A DNA stretch of 64,000 bases. Origin: an uncultured Bacteroidales bacterium (GTDB lineage: Bacteria > Bacteroidota > Bacteroidia > Bacteroidales > P3). The notes beneath the pieces are model-generated. The model had not been told where the DNA came from and did not search any database. It saw only the letters and a list, made by a program, of their open reading frames with translations. The position numbers were made by a program, and so were the translations under genes. Below are positions 8,289 through 17,900 of this stretch, piece after piece (position 1 is the stretch's first letter; each line of letters begins with the position of its first letter). The stretch spans positions 1 through 64,000 of the forward strand of contig CALUHO010000010.1 of the NCBI GenBank assembly GCA_944320465.1. Direction: 5' to 3'.

Positions 8289-8864
8289 TCAGGTGGTTTT
8301 GGTTGTTGCAGGCACCCGGAAATTTTCCGGGTGCCTGGCTTTTATGCCTTGGTAGATTTGGCTTAGGTCTTCCATCAAGCGGTCTGCGTCTTTGTCCAGA
8401 TCCAATGGCTCGGGCAGGATGGTGCATCTTCTTTCCCCGTAGTCCACGATTCCGGCATAAACGGGTGTCTGTGCTCGTTTGGCAATGTAGTAGAAGCCTT
8501 TTTTCCAACGGTTAGTGGCCTTGCGGGTGCCTTCCGGCGTGATAATCAAGGCCAGTTCGTCAGCTTCTTTCAGCAAGTTGACCGAGTGTTCCACCACATT
8601 TCCGGCCTGTTGCCGGTCTATCGGCATTCCCCCTAATGCATTCAGTAGCCTGCGGATAGGGAACACAAAAAATTCTTTTTTTATGAAGAAGCGGGCGGGA
8701 AGACCTTTTGTCCAGAACGCCAACCGTCCAATTACGAAATCCATTACGCTGGTGTGTGGAGCTACTATCAGGACGTATTTCTTTTCTGGAGGGCGGAATT
8801 CATTAACCGACCATCCTATTATTTTCAGGAAGAAAGAGGCTGTTTTTTTCATGGTGTTTTGCAA
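8289..8864 (-). CDS. PlsC-like acyltransferase
   Basis: A 191-residue protein of the lysophospholipid/glycerol-phosphate acyltransferase (PlsC) superfamily. It shows the catalytic HX4D motif as PHTSVMDF near residue 36 and the substrate-binding PEGTR motif near residue 113. It probably acts at the inner face of the membrane on an acyl acceptor, but the acceptor is unknown. It is short for PlsC and belongs to the small cytoplasmic type common in Bacteroidetes. A second ATG four codons in (position 8852) is an alternative start. The gene follows tamL by 62 bp on the same strand, so they may form an operon linking lipid and outer-membrane biogenesis. Confidence 0.85.
   Translation of the reverse strand: MQNTMKKTASFFLKIIGWSVNEFRPPEKKYVLIVAPHTSVMDFVIGRLAFWTKGLPARFFIKKEFFVFPIRRLLNALGGMPIDRQQAGNVVEHSVNLLKEADELALIITPEGTRKATNRWKKGFYYIAKRAQTPVYAGIVDYGERRCTILPEPLDLDKDADRLMEDLSQIYQGIKARHPENFRVPATTKTT
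8309..8337. terminator. Perfect hairpin, likely bidirectional terminator
   Basis: Arms CAGGCACCCGGAAA and TTTCCGGGTGCCTG (14 bp each, essentially no loop) form a very stable hairpin. It lies inside the last codons of the minus-strand acyltransferase gene (encoding the PENFRVPA segment) and faces the end of the plus-strand FN3 fragment. A T-run on the minus strand follows some 30 nt later. Confidence 0.5.
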
Positions 8865-8926
8865 ATTCGATGATGTGAGGAATGGCTGAGGATTGCCCGT
8901 TTCCGTTCCATGCTAGAGCTTGTCGT

Positions 8927-11347
8927 TTAGAACGGGTATCCGATACCGAAGTTGAAAAGCATGTCTCCTGGTTTCAGATGCTTGATAATCCAAGTGTCTC
9001 CATTTCCCTGCAAGGAAGGATCCCGTAGCGGTATTCCGATATCCATGCGGATAATGAAGAACTTGAAGTCGTAACGCAAGCCAAATCCTGTTCCCAAGGC
9101 AAAGTCTTTGTAGAACTTGTTCCAGTGGAATTCACCGTTGGGATAGGCTTCGTTGGCTCGGACGAGCCAGATGTTCCCTGCATCCAGGAAAATTGCCCCC
9201 ATCAAGCCGCCCCAGATGGGAAAACGTTGCTCTATGTTGAATACCATAAAAATATCTCCAAGTCGTTCAAAGTCAGGAACATTTTCTGGATGCAGGTAAC
9301 TTCCCGGGCCGAGCTGGTATAGCGGCCAAGCTCGGATAGTGCTGTTCCCTCCGATGAAAAAGCCTTTTTCATACGGGAGGGACTGGGAATTGCCATAACT
9401 GTAACCGATGCCTAATCCGGCCCTGACCACCAAGTCGGTTTTAAGGCCGAAGACAAAGTGGTGGCTGTAATCGGCTTCAGCTCTTATGTATTGGGAAAAC
9501 GGCAATCCGAATAATTCGTAGCCGGCAGCTTGCGGTCTTTCTCCATGGATGCCCATGGCGATGCCATAGAGCAGATTCCCGGCTGCTTCCACTTCGAATT
9601 TGAGATGATTGAAGTCCTTGACCACGCCGCTCTTTTGGTCTGTATAGGTGAATTGGTAGCGAGGGGTCATGATGAAATGGTCAGTATATTGATAATAAAG
9701 GCGGTAGTTTTGCGAGGCTCTGTATTCATCCAATATGCCTTGGAAAGACTCTGATGTACGTATCATTTGAATAGTACTGATTTCGAGCGGGCTCAGGCTT
9801 TGTTCCCAGTGTCCTTTCTTCCATTGGTAGGAGAAGTTGGCGTTGAAGATACTGCGGGAATAATCTTTTTTGTGTTGATAGCTGTATCCGGCAGAAATAA
9901 TTGTTGAAGGCCGTGCATGCTTGCTGGAACGATCTATCCTGCCGGGGAGCAGGAATCGTGGAAATTCCAGGCTGACATCGGCCGAGGCTTCAAATGTATT
10001 GAGGAATGTTCGATTCCGGTTGTTGTCTACGGTGAACTGGAACTCATAAGCTCCTCCCAAGCGGATATTCAGGATTTCCCCTCCGCCAAAGGTATTGCGG
10101 TTCTGGAAACCGAAATTGGCGGCAATTCCTTGGATACCGGAACTTGTGGTCAGCTGAGCTTCCGTGCTGAAACTGAAACGACTGCCTTGTATCATCCGGA
10201 TTTGGCAATCCAAGAGGTTGTTCTGTGCATAGCTGAGGCTCGTGTCATAAGGCTTTTCGCTTAAGCTGATATTGGTATATTGGAAAGCCCTTAGGTCTCC
10301 TAAGTTGTCATAGGTATTGGTGACATCGGCCAATGAGTATAAGTCTCCTGGTTTCAGCAGTGTCTTCTGGACGACAGGTTTGTATTTGACAATGGTTTTG
10401 CCTTGGGGGTTCAGGATATGGTAAACAGAGCCGGATAAGCCTTTTTTCTTTTCCCGTCGGGTTATTTCTTCGTATGCCACTGTGTCAAAGCTGATGGAAT
10501 CAATGGGAATCTGGGCTTGGGCGCGGGAGAGAGGCATGATGCAGACTTGGTCTATATAGTACTTCTTGTGGTTCAGTAGCACGGGTGTTCCTGTCAGACT
10601 ATCAATTATATTGGATATCATCTTCCTGACATGTAAAGTGATGTCCATTTCTTTGCTATTCAGGTTACTGTCTACAGAATAATGGAGGAACTCTTTGTTG
10701 AAAGCCCAGTAGCCTCGGTTCTGCAATTGTTCCGTGATTCTGGCCCTTTCGGCATCCAGCAAGCTTACATCGTACTGCATTCCGGTTTTCAGCAAGGTTT
10801 CCTCCTGCCAATGATTCATTTCCGGCTTCAAGCTGTCATCGCGGACATCCAAGCTGATATTGCGGATATGGTAAGGTTTGTCCAGTTGAAGTTTGTACAA
10901 GACAACGACTTTGCGTTTATTCTTTCCATGGCGTTTTACTTCGGTTTCCAGACTTGGATAAAAATATCCTTTGCCGGCAGCCATGGAAAGTATCCTTTGA
11001 GAGGATGTTTGGATGGCGGAACTATCAAATATGACGGGTTTCTCTCCGATATCCCGCAGTTTGTTGTTCCACCAATTATCTTTTTCGTCTTTGGACCAGT
11101 TATAAAACGTCAGTTTCAGTGGTCCTCCCAAGATTTTGCTGTTAGGAGTCTGGGAGAGAGAGGCATTCATGTCGTTTTTGTTCACAGTGCCGCCTTTGGA
11201 AACCCTGACTTTGTTCTTGACCAGAAGACTTTGGTTTTCAGGTACTTTTTTCATGATATTGCATCCCGTCAGTCCGGACAATACAAGACCTGCCAGCAAA
11301 GTTTTGCTGAAAAGAATGATTCCTGACAGGCGGTGGGTGCAACGCAT
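8927..11347 (-). CDS. tamL: TamL-type BamA-family outer-membrane lipoprotein
   Basis: An 806-residue Omp85/BamA-superfamily protein. The N-terminus has a lipoprotein signal (hydrophobic run ending LSGLTGC), which in Bacteroidetes distinguishes TamL from BamA. Residues from about 40 to 350 correspond to POTRA-like domains, and the remainder to a 16-strand surface-antigen barrel, ending in the typical aromatic residue (GIGYPF). TamL works with the periplasm-spanning TamB in outer-membrane protein or lipid transfer; no tamB is in this window. The barrel contains the FxxGGxxTIRAW-type motif, here FFIGGNSTIRAWPL, close to the VRGF-like conserved loop of the family. Confidence 0.9.
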   Translation of the reverse strand: MRCTHRLSGIILFSKTLLAGLVLSGLTGCNIMKKVPENQSLLVKNKVRVSKGGTVNKNDMNASLSQTPNSKILGGPLKLTFYNWSKDEKDNWWNNKLRDIGEKPVIFDSSAIQTSSQRILSMAAGKGYFYPSLETEVKRHGKNKRKVVVLYKLQLDKPYHIRNISLDVRDDSLKPEMNHWQEETLLKTGMQYDVSLLDAERARITEQLQNRGYWAFNKEFLHYSVDSNLNSKEMDITLHVRKMISNIIDSLTGTPVLLNHKKYYIDQVCIMPLSRAQAQIPIDSISFDTVAYEEITRREKKKGLSGSVYHILNPQGKTIVKYKPVVQKTLLKPGDLYSLADVTNTYDNLGDLRAFQYTNISLSEKPYDTSLSYAQNNLLDCQIRMIQGSRFSFSTEAQLTTSSGIQGIAANFGFQNRNTFGGGEILNIRLGGAYEFQFTVDNNRNRTFLNTFEASADVSLEFPRFLLPGRIDRSSKHARPSTIISAGYSYQHKKDYSRSIFNANFSYQWKKGHWEQSLSPLEISTIQMIRTSESFQGILDEYRASQNYRLYYQYTDHFIMTPRYQFTYTDQKSGVVKDFNHLKFEVEAAGNLLYGIAMGIHGERPQAAGYELFGLPFSQYIRAEADYSHHFVFGLKTDLVVRAGLGIGYSYGNSQSLPYEKGFFIGGNSTIRAWPLYQLGPGSYLHPENVPDFERLGDIFMVFNIEQRFPIWGGLMGAIFLDAGNIWLVRANEAYPNGEFHWNKFYKDFALGTGFGLRYDFKFFIIRMDIGIPLRDPSLQGNGDTWIIKHLKPGDMLFNFGIGYPF

Positions 11348-11612
11348 ACGGAGTTGGATGAGGTATCTGCAAATGAAGAAAAGGGGAGGCCGGAAGCAAT
11401 TCCGGGGCTATGCCACGAAACTTTCCGCACCTCCCTTTTGCAATTAGTATTGATAGAATTTATGGTCGAATATCACATGGTCCCGGCCTGTCCGGATGTA
11501 CAAGATGCAAGGCCTTGCAAGGGAAGGATGGGGTGCATGCTTTTTTTAGGATGCGACCGAGGTCCGCCCCTCCTCGCTCAACGTAGCAGATTGTGCGTCC
11601 CGGCATGCCGGA
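11348..11612. other. Intergenic region tamL-tnaA
   Basis: No gene seen. It contains a perfect 14-bp palindrome TGCAAGGCCTTGCA (11506-11519) and a 12-bp palindrome CCGGCATGCCGG (11600-11611) just after the tnaA stop; neither is followed by a clear T-run on the minus strand. Confidence 0.6.
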
Positions 11613-12986
11613 TTAGCATTTTTCGAGCTCGATGGTAAAATGCCGCATGATAGGCAGTTCTTTCACGATCCGGTAGCCTGAAGTGATGGATTCGCGGCGG
11701 TCGTAGATGTTCTTCAAGGCCACGGCGATTACATCCATGTGGTTGTTGGTATAGGTCCGGCGAGGGATGGCCAAGCGGAGCAGCTCCAGTTCCGGGTAGC
11801 GGTTTTCGCGGGTCACAGGGTCGCGGTCGGCCAGCAAAGCACCGATTTCAACGCCGCGGATACCGGCTTCCAAGTAAAGTTCGATACCCAATGTCTGGGC
11901 TTTGAACTCTTCTTTGGGCACGTTGGGCAGGATTTTCTTGGCATCCACGAAAATGGCATGACCGCCGGCAGGACGCTGGTAAGGAATTCCGAATTCGTCC
12001 AGGCGTTGACCTAAGTACTGTACCTGTTTGATACGGCTTTCCAGAACCGGGAACTCGGTGCCTTCGTCCAGACCTTGGGCCAAGGCGTTCATGTCGCGGC
12101 CGGCCATACCGCCGTAAGTCAGGTAGCCTTCGTACATGACGCCGAACATGATGGCCGAATCGTACCATTCTTTCTTGTTGGTGGCGAAGAAACCTCCCAT
12201 ATTGACAATCGCGTCTTTCTTGGAACTCATCGTCATGCCGTCGGCATACGAGAACATTTCGCGGGCGATTTCCTTGATGGTCTTGTTTTCGTAGCCCTTT
12301 TCGCGGGTCTTGATGAAGTAGGCGTTTTCAGCGAACCGGGCGGAGTCGAGGATGACAGGCACGCCGTACTTGTTGCAGATTTCGCGGACTTCCTTCAGGT
12401 TCTGCATCGAAACAGGCTGGCCGCCGGCGGTGTTGTTGGTCACCGTCACGATAACGAAAGGCACGTTGCCCTTGTGTTCTGCCAAAGCCTTGTCCAGCTT
12501 GGCCGGGTCCACGTTCCCTTTGAACGGGATTTCCAGCTGGGTATTGGAAGCTTCATCAATCGTGCAGTCCAAAGCGATGGCCCTGCGGTATTCGATATGG
12601 CCTTTTGTCGTGTCGAAATGGGAATTGCCCGGAATCACATTGCCTTCTTTCACGGTAGCCGAGAAGAACACGTTTTCAGCGGCACGTCCCTGATGGGTCG
12701 GCAGCACGTACTGGAAACCGGTGATTTTCTCAATCATGTTCTTCATGTTGAAGAAAGAGCTGGCACCGGCGTAGCTTTCATCGCCCAGCATCATGGCAGC
12801 CCATTGTTTGTCGCTCATCGCCCCGGTTCCGGAGTCGGTCAGGAGGTCGATGTACACTTGGTTCGAAGCCAGTTTGAACAAGTTGTACTTGGCTTCCTTG
12901 ATCCACTGCTCGCGTTCTTCACGGGTGCTGCGGTGGATGTGTTCTACCATCTTGATGCGGTAGGATTCTGCGAATGGTAATTCCAT
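11613..12986 (-). CDS. tnaA: Tryptophanase (tryptophan indole-lyase)
   Basis: PLP-dependent enzyme that splits tryptophan into indole, pyruvate and ammonia in the cytoplasm. The 457-residue product is of full family length. The PLP-binding lysine is in the segment MTMSSKKDAIVNMGG, and VTNNTAGGQPVSM matches the conserved substrate/PLP region. The frame is open 71 codons further upstream, but that part lies in repeat-rich leader DNA; ATG at 12986 gives the family N-terminus MELPFAESYRIKMVE. The upstream promoter implies a long leader. The gene is divergent from ansA, and both would feed amino-acid catabolism. Confidence 0.97.
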   Translation of the reverse strand: MELPFAESYRIKMVEHIHRSTREEREQWIKEAKYNLFKLASNQVYIDLLTDSGTGAMSDKQWAAMMLGDESYAGASSFFNMKNMIEKITGFQYVLPTHQGRAAENVFFSATVKEGNVIPGNSHFDTTKGHIEYRRAIALDCTIDEASNTQLEIPFKGNVDPAKLDKALAEHKGNVPFVIVTVTNNTAGGQPVSMQNLKEVREICNKYGVPVILDSARFAENAYFIKTREKGYENKTIKEIAREMFSYADGMTMSSKKDAIVNMGGFFATNKKEWYDSAIMFGVMYEGYLTYGGMAGRDMNALAQGLDEGTEFPVLESRIKQVQYLGQRLDEFGIPYQRPAGGHAIFVDAKKILPNVPKEEFKAQTLGIELYLEAGIRGVEIGALLADRDPVTRENRYPELELLRLAIPRRTYTNNHMDVIAVALKNIYDRRESITSGYRIVKELPIMRHFTIELEKC

Positions 12987-13174
12987 AGTATTTGATTTTT
13001 TAAGTTTTTTAATGACCTTGGCTGCGGTAAGGGTAAGGCGATAGCCGAACGCAAAGCCGGAGCTCCAGGCAAGCCGCGAGCAGATCAAGCTTGTTGTGAA
13101 CTTGCTAAAACGGAAAGGCTTCGGCGAAGCCAAGCTTGGATTATGCCAGACGCGGTATCGTGCGGCGAAGCGCA

Positions 13175-13205
13175 CAAATATACGCAAAGTCGGGTTCAAT
13201 GCAAA
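13175..13205 (-). promoter_or_regulatory. Putative tnaA promoter with ~180-nt leader
   Basis: On the minus strand TTTG (13205-13202), 19 bp, then TATATTTG (13182-13175) match the Bacteroidetes promoter. Transcription would start near 13168, about 180 nt ahead of the tnaA ATG. The leader contains a hairpin GGCTTCGGCGAAGCC and no ATG on the sense strand. Confidence 0.55.
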
Positions 13206-13285
13206 AGGGCTTGCCCTTTTCCACAGTGTTGAGACGAACCTGTATTCAAGCTCGATTGGTCGTTGGCTTTGGGTGGACTGTTCAA

Positions 13286-13478
13286 CCCAAATCGGTCATT
13301 AGACACGCCGGGGCTGTTTTCGGTTAGGAAAATGAGGCTTTCGGGCATCTTGCCCGCCTCTGTCCGCATCCTGTTTCTCGCTACGCCTCGACGTAGCCCG
13401 CTACGCCTTCGGCTAGGCGAGAAGCATGCTGCATGACACAAGCGGGCAATCTCCCCAAAGTCTAATGACCGATTTGGG
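13286..13478 (+). mobile_element. 193-bp MITE, family A, copy 1
   Basis: Non-coding element bounded by perfect 19-bp inverted repeats CCCAAATCGGTCATTAGAC. The flanks are TTCAA (13281-13285) and TTCAT (13479-13483), a 4/5 match to the 5-bp target duplication seen at the other copies. It lies between the divergent tnaA and ansA genes. Subterminal (GCCCGCTTsTGTC) and central (TTCTCGC/GCGAGAA) inverted repeats make nearly the whole element palindromic. It is the most divergent of the four copies in its left part. Orientation is the same as copy 2. Confidence 0.88.
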
Positions 13479-13493
13479 TTCATTCATGTCATG

Positions 13494-13569
13494 CAGGAGC
13501 GAGCAAGATGCCCAAAAACGTCATTTCGGGAATGGAGACGGTTTCGGTATGTCTGATGGCCGATTCTGG
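13494..13569 (+). repeat. Degenerate right end of a family A element
   Basis: The stretch contains GCAAGATGCCC-like sequence, GACGGT, and ends with GTCTGATGGCCGATTCTGG (13551-13569), a 15/19 match to the family A terminal repeat, in the same order as in intact copies. It looks like an old, deleted copy next to copy 1. Confidence 0.55.
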
Positions 13570-13751
13570 TGCAATGCAGGAAACCGCATCAAAATCCTCT
13601 CCGATATGCAAATGTTTGATTTTCATTGTGTATTATATTGCAAACTACATGCAAATCAACAAAACACAACATTGATTATTAATCCGTTGCATTTTGATGC
13701 GGTTGCCTTGGGTGCAATGAAGCCGGATATGCAAAATTTTTGGCAAATGCC

Positions 13752-13759
13752 TATTTTTG
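13752..13759 (+). promoter_or_regulatory. Possible ansA -7 box
   Basis: TATTTTTG matches TAnnTTTG and lies 65 bp before the ansA ATG. No well-spaced TTTG -33 box is visible. Confidence 0.35.
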
Positions 13760-13824
13760 CAGACAGAAAGAATGGTAAAAGAAGGGTCTGGCAGACGGGT
13801 CTTTTACCAATAAATAAGCGCAAT

Positions 13825-14880
13825 ATGTCCGGAGAGAATGTTCGAAAACGTAAGATTCTGATTATCTATACAGGGGGAACTATCGGTATGGTCCAAGACA
13901 GCCTTACTGGAGCTTTGTCTCCTTTCAGGTTCGAAGGCTTGATGGATGCGATGCCAGGGCTGAAAAGCCTTGATGTCGAGATCGATTCTTACAGTTTCCC
14001 TCATTTGATCGACTCTTCAGACATGGGGCCTGAAGGCTGGGTGCATATAGGAAAAGCCATAGAAGGGAATTATGAGAAATATGATGGTTTTGTGGTCTTG
14101 CATGGAACGGATACGATGGCTTATACAGCATCAGCATTGAGTTTCATGCTGGAGAATCTGGGCAAGCCTGTCATTTTGACCGGTTCCCAGTTGCCTATCG
14201 GGGTATTGCGCAGCGACGGCAAGGCCAATTTGGTAAATGCTTTGGAAATGGCGGCATCTGTGGATGCGGAAGGCAATCCTATGGTCAGGGAGGTCTGTGT
14301 CTGCTTTGGCGACTGTCTTTTCCGGGGGAACCGGGTCACCAAGTTCAGTGCCGAGAGCTTTACGGCATTCTTGTCGGCCAATTTTCCTCCTTTGGCACGG
14401 GTCGGGGTGCATGTGAAATGGAATCCTCTTCTCCAAGGGGAATCCTGGCAAGGTCCGGTACGGCCTTTCCGTGTCCAGAAAGAGTTGGAAAGCCATGTCT
14501 TGATTATGAAGATACATCCGGGCATGACACCGGCTATCTTGAAGTCTCTGCTGGATAACACGGATTTGAAAGGTATGGTGCTGGGGACGTACGGTTCGGG
14601 CAATGCTCCTACATCCCAGGCTTTTGTCGATGCCTTGGCTGTGGCTCGTGAGCGCCGTATTCCGGTTCTGAATGTCACTCAGTGCGCTGAAGGCAGTGTG
14701 GAGATGGGGAAATACGCGGCCAGCACCCAGCTCCAGCGTCTGGGCGTTGTCAGCGGCAAGGACATGACGACCGAAGCCGCTGTTACTAAAATGATGTATC
14801 TGTTGGGCAAAGGTTTGGACTATGAAGAGGTTTGCAAAGCGCTCGGGGAAGATTTGCGCGGTGAAATGAGTTCGCTTTGA
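13825..14880 (+). CDS. ansA: Type I L-asparaginase
   Basis: Cytoplasmic amidohydrolase converting asparagine to aspartate and ammonia. The 351-residue product starts MSGENVRKRKILIIYTGGTIGM; no signal peptide is present, which fits the type I (AnsA) enzyme. Both catalytic threonine motifs are visible: YTGGTIG at residues 15-21 and LHGTDTMAY near residue 94. The frame is open far upstream to 13426, but that extension runs through the mobile element remnants, so ATG 13825 is chosen. It is transcribed away from tnaA. Confidence 0.95.
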   Translation: MSGENVRKRKILIIYTGGTIGMVQDSLTGALSPFRFEGLMDAMPGLKSLDVEIDSYSFPHLIDSSDMGPEGWVHIGKAIEGNYEKYDGFVVLHGTDTMAYTASALSFMLENLGKPVILTGSQLPIGVLRSDGKANLVNALEMAASVDAEGNPMVREVCVCFGDCLFRGNRVTKFSAESFTAFLSANFPPLARVGVHVKWNPLLQGESWQGPVRPFRVQKELESHVLIMKIHPGMTPAILKSLLDNTDLKGMVLGTYGSGNAPTSQAFVDALAVARERRIPVLNVTQCAEGSVEMGKYAASTQLQRLGVVSGKDMTTEAAVTKMMYLLGKGLDYEEVCKALGEDLRGEMSSL

Positions 14881-14900
14881 CCCTGCTGAAAGAACAAAAA

Positions 14901-14931
14901 ATGCTATCTTTTAAAAATAATGCTATCTTTG
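14901..14931 (+). promoter_or_regulatory. secDF promoter region with repeated -7-like boxes
   Basis: TATCTTTG (14924-14931) is a perfect -7 box 47 bp before the secDF ATG. The 11-bp string ATGCTATCTTT occurs twice with a 19-bp period (14901-14911 and 14920-14930). No clear TTTG -33 box lies at the usual spacing. Confidence 0.55.
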
Positions 14932-14978
14932 TGGCCATTTTTCAGAAGTGGAAATTTAAAACACTAATCAAATAAACC

Positions 14979-17900
14979 ATGCAAAACAAGGGTCTTATAA
15001 AGTTTTTCGCTATAGCTCTTGCTATTATCTGCTTGTTCCAGCTCTCATTCACGTTTTTTGCACGGCGGGTCGATAACAAGGCTGAACAATTCGCCTTGAA
15101 CAATACGGCGGCCGAAGCTAAAGCTCTTGCCGGGGGGAACGAGGTCTTGGAACGTACGTTGTACGATTCCCTTTACAATGCCAAGCACCAGTATTTCTTG
15201 GATTCGGTGGGCAATGATGTGATTTATAACATCTTGATTCGGAAATACACCTATAAGGAATGCAAGGCCAGGGAATTGAACCTCGGCTTGGATTTGAGAG
15301 GGGGTATGAACGTGATGATGGAAGTGTCCACGGCCGATGTGGTTCGTGCTTTGTCGGGTTACAGTGCCGACACTTTCTTCAACAGTGTGATGGAAGAAGC
15401 TATCCAGCGCAACAAGGTGGAAGCCAACACCAACTTTGTGGATGTTTTTGATCGGGTTTGGAATGAAAGAGACCCGAATGCACAGATGGCGGCTATTTTC
15501 AGTTTTGAAATGAAGGACGTGAACGCCAATTCCACCAACGAAGAGGTGATTAAGGCAATCAAGAATGAAACCGGAAGCGCGTTTGAACGGACTTATCAGA
15601 TTCTGCGTACACGTATCGACAAGTTCGGGGTGGCTCAGCCTAATGTCCAGAAATTGGCTCAGACCGACCGGATCCTGGTGGAACTTCCTGGCGTGAAAGA
15701 CCCTGCCCGGGTACGTAAACTGTTGCAAGGAACGGCCCAGTTGGAGTTTTGGGAAACTTACGAGTTTTCAGAAATGGTTCCGTACTTGCAGGCTGCTAAT
15801 GAATATTTAGTGTCTGTGCAGAACTTGGCCGAAGAAGGCGTGAATGAACCGGCAACGGAAGAACTGGGCGCAGAAGATGCGTCAGAATCCGCTCAGGCGA
15901 ATGCCGCCGAATCCGAAGCCGAGAGTGATTTGATGGCCCAATTGGCCAAAGCCCAGGATTCGGCCGGCGTCCAGAATCTGGATGCCGAGCAGTGGCAACA
16001 GCAGAATCCTTTGTTTGCGGTTTTGATGCCGAGCCTGTTCCAAGGGGACGAACAGCGCATGGGACCTGTAGTGGGTTATGCCCGCGAGAAAGACATGGCC
16101 AAGGTGGATGAGATGATGGCTTTGGCCAAAAGCAAATTCCCAAGGAATGTGAAGTTTGTATGGTCGGTAAAGCCGGTTCAGGCAAATACCGATATATATT
16201 CGTTGATTGCATTGAAAGTCAGCACTCGCGATGGTCAGGCTCCACTGGGTGGGGATGTGGTTACCGATGCCCGTCAGGACTTCGGTCAGAACGGCGGTGT
16301 TGAAATCAGCATGAGCATGAACACCGAAGGTGCCCGGATTTGGAAGAATCTGACAGGTCATAACGTAGGGCGTTCCATTGCGATTGTTCTGGATAATGTG
16401 GCTTATTCATGGCCGACCGTCAACGGCGAGATTGCCGGCGGGCGTTCTTCGATTACCGGAGGTTTCACTGTGGAAGAAGGTCAGGACTTGGCCAATGTGC
16501 TGAAGGCCGGTAAGCTGCCAGCTCCTGCCAAGATTGTCCAGGAAGCGGTCGTAGGGCCTTCCTTGGGTCAGGAATCCATCAACAACAGTATGATTTCGTT
16601 CATTCTGGCCTTTGTGATGGTGCTTATTTATATGTACATCTTCTATAACAAGGGAGGATTGGTTGCCAATGTGGCCTTGCTGGTCAATGTGTTCTTCCTG
16701 TTCGGGGTGCTGACTTCCATCGGGGCGGTTCTGACCCTGTCCGGTATTGCCGGTATCGTGCTTACCTTGGGTATGGCGGTCGATGCCAACGTTATCATCT
16801 ACGAACGTATCAAGGAAGAACTCCGTATCGGGAAGACATTGCGCACGGCTATCAGCGAAGGTTACCGCAACGGTTATTCTGCTATCATCGACGGTCAGGT
16901 GACTACTTTGATTACAGGTATCATCCTGCTGTATTTCGGTACGGGTCCTATCAAAGGTTTCGCGACGACCCTCTGCATAGGTATCTGTACTTCCTTGTTC
17001 ACGGCTTTGTTCATCCCGCGTTTGATTTTCAACCGTCAGCTGAACCACGACAAGAATATTTCCTTCAGCCATAAGTTCTCCGAAAACTTCCTGTCCAAGG
17101 CCAAGTTCGACTTTATTGGCAAGAGCAAGTACTCGTTCATCGCTTCGGCTACGGTAATTCTGATTTGTATCGTTTCCTTGTCGATCCGCGGTTTGAGCTT
17201 GGGTATCGACTTTACGGGAGGCCGTACTTACGTGGTGCGTTTCGACCAGGTGGTTCATGCCAACGATGTGCGTGAAAGTTTGACGGCTGCTTTTGAAGGA
17301 GACGCTCCTGAAGTGAAGACCTATGGTCCTTCGAACCAAGTGAAGGTGACCACCAAGTACCGTATCGAGGAAACCGGTACCGATGTGGATGCCGATGTGC
17401 AGCATCGCTTGTATGAAGGCTGCAAGGGCTTCTTTGCACAGCCTATCGAAGAGAAAATCTTTACCGAAGACAAGACAATAGGTCAGATTAGTTCTGAAAT
17501 CGTAGGTGCCGCCGTGGCTACCGACATCACTCGTTCGGCTTTCATCTCGGTGGCTCTGGCCCTGCTGGCGATTTTCATCTATATCGCTATCCGTTTCAAG
17601 CGTTGGCAGTTCGGTTTGAGCGCCTTGATTGGTTTGATGCACAACGCATTGATTACGATTGGTCTGTTCTCCATTTTCTATGGAATCCTGCCTTTCTCGC
17701 TCGATATCGACCAGTCGTTCATCGCGGCCATCCTGACGATTATCGGTTATACGATTAACGATACCGTGATTGTGTTCGACCGTATCCGTGAAAACTTGGG
17801 CCTCTATCCCAAGCACGCCTTGAAGGACAATATGAATGCGGCCATCAACAGCACGCTGCCGCGTACCATCAACGCTTCGGGTACTACCTTGGTAACCGTC

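Noticed and set aside
12987..13199. 71-codon upstream extension of tryptophanase
   Set aside because: It lies in repeat-rich leader DNA, and the family N-terminus MELPFAESYRIKMVE begins at 12986.
12986..13205. Riboswitch or TnaC-like leader peptide before tnaA
   Set aside because: No ATG in the leader, no recognisable riboswitch core; only repeat-derived hairpins are seen.
13426..13824. N-terminal extension of the asparaginase frame
   Set aside because: It begins inside the family A element and runs through its decayed relative; the family N-terminus begins at 13825.
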